DNA of 64,000 bases, taken from the NCBI GenBank assembly GCA_038380435.1, contig JAWZYU010000010.1, positions 40,768,135-40,832,134 of the forward strand. The letters are read 5' to 3'. Positions 60,037 to 64,000 of this stretch are shown here, piece after piece. Below the pieces are notes generated by a model. It was not told the DNA's origin and searched no databases. It saw only the letters and a list, made by a program, of their open reading frames with translations. The number at the start of each line of letters is the position of its first letter. The first letter of the stretch is position 1. This DNA comes from Ryuthela nishihirai. Its lineage: Eukaryota > Arthropoda > Arachnida > Araneae > Heptathelidae. Position numbers and translations under genes: made by a program.

Positions 60037-61487
60037 ATTTCTCATATCTTTAAAGTTATGTGTTCATTATTTCTTATTGGCCACTAATTGCTTAAGTAAT
60101 ATAATGTAGGTTATTTGTGATAATATTAACAACTAAAATTATATCATTTCACCCACAAAAATCACAATACCATATGTTGAAATATTTACTATATGCCAGG
60201 TTCAATGCTTTAATTAATACATCATAAATTCCATTTAAATTATATGGCATTATGCAATAGCACATTTTATATGGTGCATTTTTTGGAGTGTTATAAACAG
60301 CACTTGCTAAAGTTAACAAAATTGCACTTGTGTATTTGAGATGATAATATCTGGGCTGCCTTTATTCAACTATTAACTTCATAGTAAGATTGGGGGGGGG
60401 GGGGCATAAACATTATTTCAACTCCATTTGAGTAATTCTGAGCTTTTCAAAGCCCACCATGAACCTATGCACCACATCCAAATGTACTAAATGCATGTAT
60501 ACTGGAAAAATTCGTTATACAGGTTATTTTTTAGTTTTCACCAAGCACAAATACATTGTGTCAAATTTCTTGCTAACTTAAAGACCAATCAATAATATGT
60601 TGCTTGCCACTATACTACTCATTTAGCAAGATCTTGACTAACAAGGGCTATGAAAATATCTAATTAGCAAAAGTGCCATATGCTTTTACTGGTTGAATAG
60701 CAGATTTCCCATTCCAATTCTGAAGATCCTATAGATACCAGTCCCTTAATGAAGTGAAAAGATAAAAGTGGTTTTTAGAATTGAACTTGGATGAGAAAAT
60801 TAGACACTGGGCAGTCAATTTTTGAAATATTAGGGGTGTTGGATCAAAAAGTGTTAAAACCTGAAATACAAACAACAAACAGGGTAGGGGAAATTGATCC
60901 AAGATTTGAAATGAAGTCTACAATAGCTCAACTGGAATTTTTAAATCAATGTGGAATTGCATGGGGTAAAACCCATGCAAAATTTCAGCCCATTGTTCAA
61001 GTATTCGAGAAATTACAGAGAGGTTAAATCTGTTAAAAAGAAATAGCAACTTTCTTAACAGTAATCAAGTGACACACACTTCTGTTGGGCATGTCCTATG
61101 TAATCTGTCGAGTATGATGTCAGCATGCATTGCTGGATGAAAATCAGTAAGAATCTGCTCACTTGCCCAGAATGAATCACCTCTGTCATCTAGATTAGAA
61201 TGGAAAGCATAACATGAATATATTATTGCTAAGAAAGAGTGTAATTTTAGAACCCATCATACCAATTCAGTATTAAAAATGAGAAGCTAGTCGTTAATAG
61301 CTTGTGATGATTTATTCATGTTGAGTTTCTTGTATATAACGCATATTATAAAATTAATATCTTTCCAGATGATACGGATTTGTACTGTGTTCTCCAATCA
61401 AATAGTATTAAAAGCTGTATAGTGGTACTGCTAGCAGATATCTTCATAATCCTTAATAGTGGAAAACATGGGTTTGCATTCAATTTA
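60037..61487. other. Intergenic sequence with one unexplained 79-codon ORF
   Basis: A G run lies at about 60393-60404. The ORF at 60791-61027 (MRKLDTGQSIFEILGVLDQK...) matches no family I know; it is short and isolated and may be chance. Confidence 0.3.
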
Positions 61488-61962
61488 GGGGTGGCTCAGT
61501 CGGTAGTGTGCCAGGCTCGTAATCTGTAGTTCCCAGGTTCGAGTCCCAGCTGGGTCAGCGTTGAGATTTATCTCCGCAAAATTCCCCATCCTGCCCACGG
61601 TCAGTAGGGGACACCAATGGGCTTAGAAAGGCCGCTGTCCGTCGGATGGGACGTTAAGCTGTGGCCCTGTGTACGGGAGAGCCATACCCTGTGCACGTTA
61701 AAGAACACACTGGATGGCCTTGACAGGAGGCTACCATCTGTCTCCCAACAGCTGTTCCAGTGGGTCCCCTTCCCCAACCTTCTCTGAGCCTTCGGGATTG
61801 GGCTCAGAGAAGCCCAATCCCGAAGCTTTTGGCTCAGAGAGACTTTTGGATTGGGCTCAGAGAAGCCCGATCCGAATATATATATATGTATATTATATGT
61901 GACCTGGCCATTTAGCCCATGGTGTGCAAAAAAGTGCCGCTCAGAGGTAAAACAACCCAACG
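61488..61962 (+). mobile_element. Family A SINE with a palindromic insertion
   Basis: A well-preserved copy (GTGGCTCAGTCGGTAGTGTG to CTCAGAGGTAAAACAACCC), interrupted between CCTTCGGG and TGTGACCTGGCC by about 102 bases at 61797-61898 made of two hairpins and a TA-rich stretch. Confidence 0.92.
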
Positions 61963-62360
61963 CATTCAATTTATTGTGCTCGATTTATTACAACTTCAAT
62001 CAGTTGAAGTCTACCACATTGTCAATTTATTACAATATTAGAGATCAGGCTTTGCTTTCTAGAGTAGAGCTATGCCACAGATCAACTCACTGAAATGGAT
62101 TATTTAATTCTGAGACAGAATTATTTTTAAGTCACTTTCAACATCAATTTTTTTGTTGCATATATGAAACAAATGAGAACATATAAAAATATGGGAAACT
62201 GGGCTTGAAGCTTCGGTGATTATATATCTAATATAGATGTATACTTAGTGTTGTATATAATTGTGAAAACACTAATACTGGCCATGAGGCAGGTGTAGTA
62301 GAGCTCTGAAAATATGTACCTAGAGGGTAATTCTACTTTTACATCACAGGAAAAAAACTG

Positions 62361-62640
62361 ATTTTTGAGATCTGGCATGTCCTTCAAGGTCAAATTTTGT
62401 TCAAACCATGACTGACATTTCATGATGATATTTCAGGCCACCGAACTCAAATTCATTACAGAATATCATCCCTGAGGTCCACGGGTCAGATTTTGATTTT
62501 GTGTGTGCTAGAAAGTTGAAAATGGTGTATAGAGACAATTTCAGGTCGTAGATCTGCGAAAATTTAAGCAATTTCAGATTTGGCATGGCAATCAAGGTCA
62601 AATACGGTCCAGGATGATTTTTTAATTTCATGCTTGATCA
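62361..62640. repeat. Two-copy diverged repeat with a period of about 216 bp
   Basis: GATCTGGCATGTCCTTCAAG followed by GTCAAATTTTGTTC near 62370 resembles GATTTGGCATGGCAATCAAG followed by GTCAAATACGGTCC near 62578. Both are followed by a CATGA/CATGC and ATTTCA stretch. Confidence 0.6.
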
Positions 62641-62818
62641 GAATTTTTACGTACATTAACAATAAAATTAGATATGTATCCAAATCCACAAGCGCAAATT
62701 GTTGTGACAGAAGAGGAACCCAAGGACTTTATCAATCTGAGTTTCCAAATTACCATAAGAACTTTATTATTTTTTTAAATCCTTTTTACTCCAAAATTCA
62801 TTAATCAATAATCTATAC

Positions 62819-62982
62819 TAGGGGTTCTCAACGTGGGGTATGCGGTAAAATGTTTTGGGGTACGCCATGAGAGCTCAAAAGTCGCTAGATATGTTTTATT
62901 TTATTCCCACTGTTATACTATAACTTTAGTTTTATCTATCTATTTAAGGATTACGTGAAGCATAAAAGGTTGAGAACCACTG
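62819..62982. mobile_element. hAT-type MITE, 164 bp
   Basis: Ends TAGGGGTTCTCAACGTGGGG and the complement of CAGTGGTTCTCAACC. The 8-bp flanks ATCTATAC (62811) and ATCTACAA (62983) agree at six positions. Confidence 0.85.
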
Positions 62983-63298
62983 ATCTACAAGAACTGAAAA
63001 TTTTCACTTGAGCAGGGCCATAATGTTTAAATCAAACCCAGCATATGGTCATAAAAGCATTTCCTAGATCAGCATTTAGTTTTATACTTATTATCAACTT
63101 TAGAAATCCCTTTATCCAATTTCTTTACCAAAAAATAATATGTAGAATATTTTTGTGATATTTTATTGTAATTTTACCTGTTGAAAGCTTATATTTACTG
63201 TGCCCTTGTTTTAAAATGAAAAAAATCTGAGAACTAGTTTTAAGGTGATCTTGTTTTAATATTAACTTTTATTTTTGAGCATTTAAAATAATTTTAGC

Positions 63299-63407
63299 TG
63301 TCAGCCATGTCACTTGTGATGTTCAGGAATCCCAAGTGCCTTTTTCCTGTGTCACATGAACAAGCATGGAATTATTCACCACACTGGCATCACCAGGCTC
63401 ATTGAAT
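63299..63407 (+). CDS. Weak candidate terminal exon
   Basis: After a pyrimidine-poor acceptor (AATAATTTTAG) the frame CTG TCA GCC ATG reads LSAMSLVMFRNPKC, then PVSHEQAWNYSPHWHHQAH and TGA. The composition is less AT-rich than its surroundings, and an AATAAA follows at about 63591. I recognise no family, and there is no second exon in the window to pair with it. Chance is the more likely explanation. Confidence 0.15.
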
Positions 63408-64000
63408 GAAAGAAGTGTATTTGTATCGTTTTAGGAGCCTGCTAATGACACTGAATGATTGTTTTCAAATTTGTATTTTAATTGCATGTGTGCTTTATTA
63501 TCTTTTCTAACACCTATACAAAAGTGTTGCTTACTGAAACACTACAAAATATGCAGAGACAATCCATCCATTTTGTAATATTTTGTAATTAATAAATGAT
63601 GACAGAGCAAGCTGTCTACATGTAAATATTTATGGAAAATGTCTTAGAATTTTCATACACTTATATTTTTAGTAGCAGTGTTGTGTATCAAATATAGGAA
63701 GCAGTAATTATTGTATAAATGTCAATTTTGTATCTTACTATATTGCTTATGTAGACAATTATATATTATATAAATATATCTGCAACAGCCAGTGTCAACT
63801 GCCATGTTAAACTCCTTCTTTGGCTTTATTAAAGGAATATTATTCCAAATACAATTTTCATTCTGGCTAGATTAATAAATGTTAATTAATCTATAAGAAC
63901 GTACAATGAAGTTAAACAGTGAAACAGTAATTTTTTCCCCTGCTAAAAAAGATTCCTACATTTCTAAGGTTTCATAATCCAGTTTTAAATTGCTAATTAA

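Overview
This is an AT-rich stretch of animal nuclear DNA, most likely from an arthropod. It has long introns, GT-AG splice sites, many tRNA-derived SINEs, decayed LINEs and cut-and-paste transposons. The arthropod guess is weak: it rests on a short run of TTAGG-type telomere motif and on the style of the repeats. There are no bacterial or viral operons, no rRNA and no CRISPR array.

One host gene is clear. The last four coding exons of a TEX9-like coiled-coil protein lie on the + strand at 2139-2312, 14092-14226, 24478-24612 and 26615-26689. All four joins are phase 0 and together give 172 codons and a stop. The 5' exons are outside the window. Introns of about 11.8, 10.3 and 2.0 kb hold most of the repeats in the first 26 kb. 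Candidate poly(A) signals follow at 27451, 27696 and 27938. From about 28 kb to the end I find no convincing host gene, only a weak terminal-exon candidate near 63.3 kb.

Autonomous-type elements, all broken: an RTE-type LINE in three copies (8177-11715 minus, 17706-18800 minus, 56338-57050 plus); a CR1/L2/jockey-type LINE 3' end (16680-17600 minus); a Penelope-like RT remnant (35710-36000 plus); two Tc1-type elements (5588-6010 and a 1.2 kb element with inverted ends at 21163-22388); and two mariner-type elements (42198-43970 with inverted ends and nested SINEs, and 52545-53330 minus). Non-autonomous elements: four hAT-type elements with 8-bp target duplications (33144, 45726, 46745, 62819), a long-TIR element (49818-50672), a fold-back element (50697-50784) and a 2.8 kb inverted-repeat structure (55517-58360).

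Short elements fall into three tRNA-related families. Family A is about 370 bp with a tail ending in an AAAACAACCC-like sequence, and is often dimeric. Family B is about 200 bp, and one copy has a perfect 12-bp target duplication. Family C and its relative E are unusual: a tRNA-like core sits between conserved flanks, and copies occur as head-to-tail and head-to-head pairs that share the same junctions and a small 3' palindrome. This C/E architecture is the best candidate for something undescribed. Other notable structures are a perfect 34-bp-arm hairpin beside a SINE (26041-26113), a SINE carrying a snap-back insertion (61797-61898), a SINE whose centre was replaced by a segment also found 0.9 kb away (34397/35304), and a 92-bp minisatellite (22490-22880).
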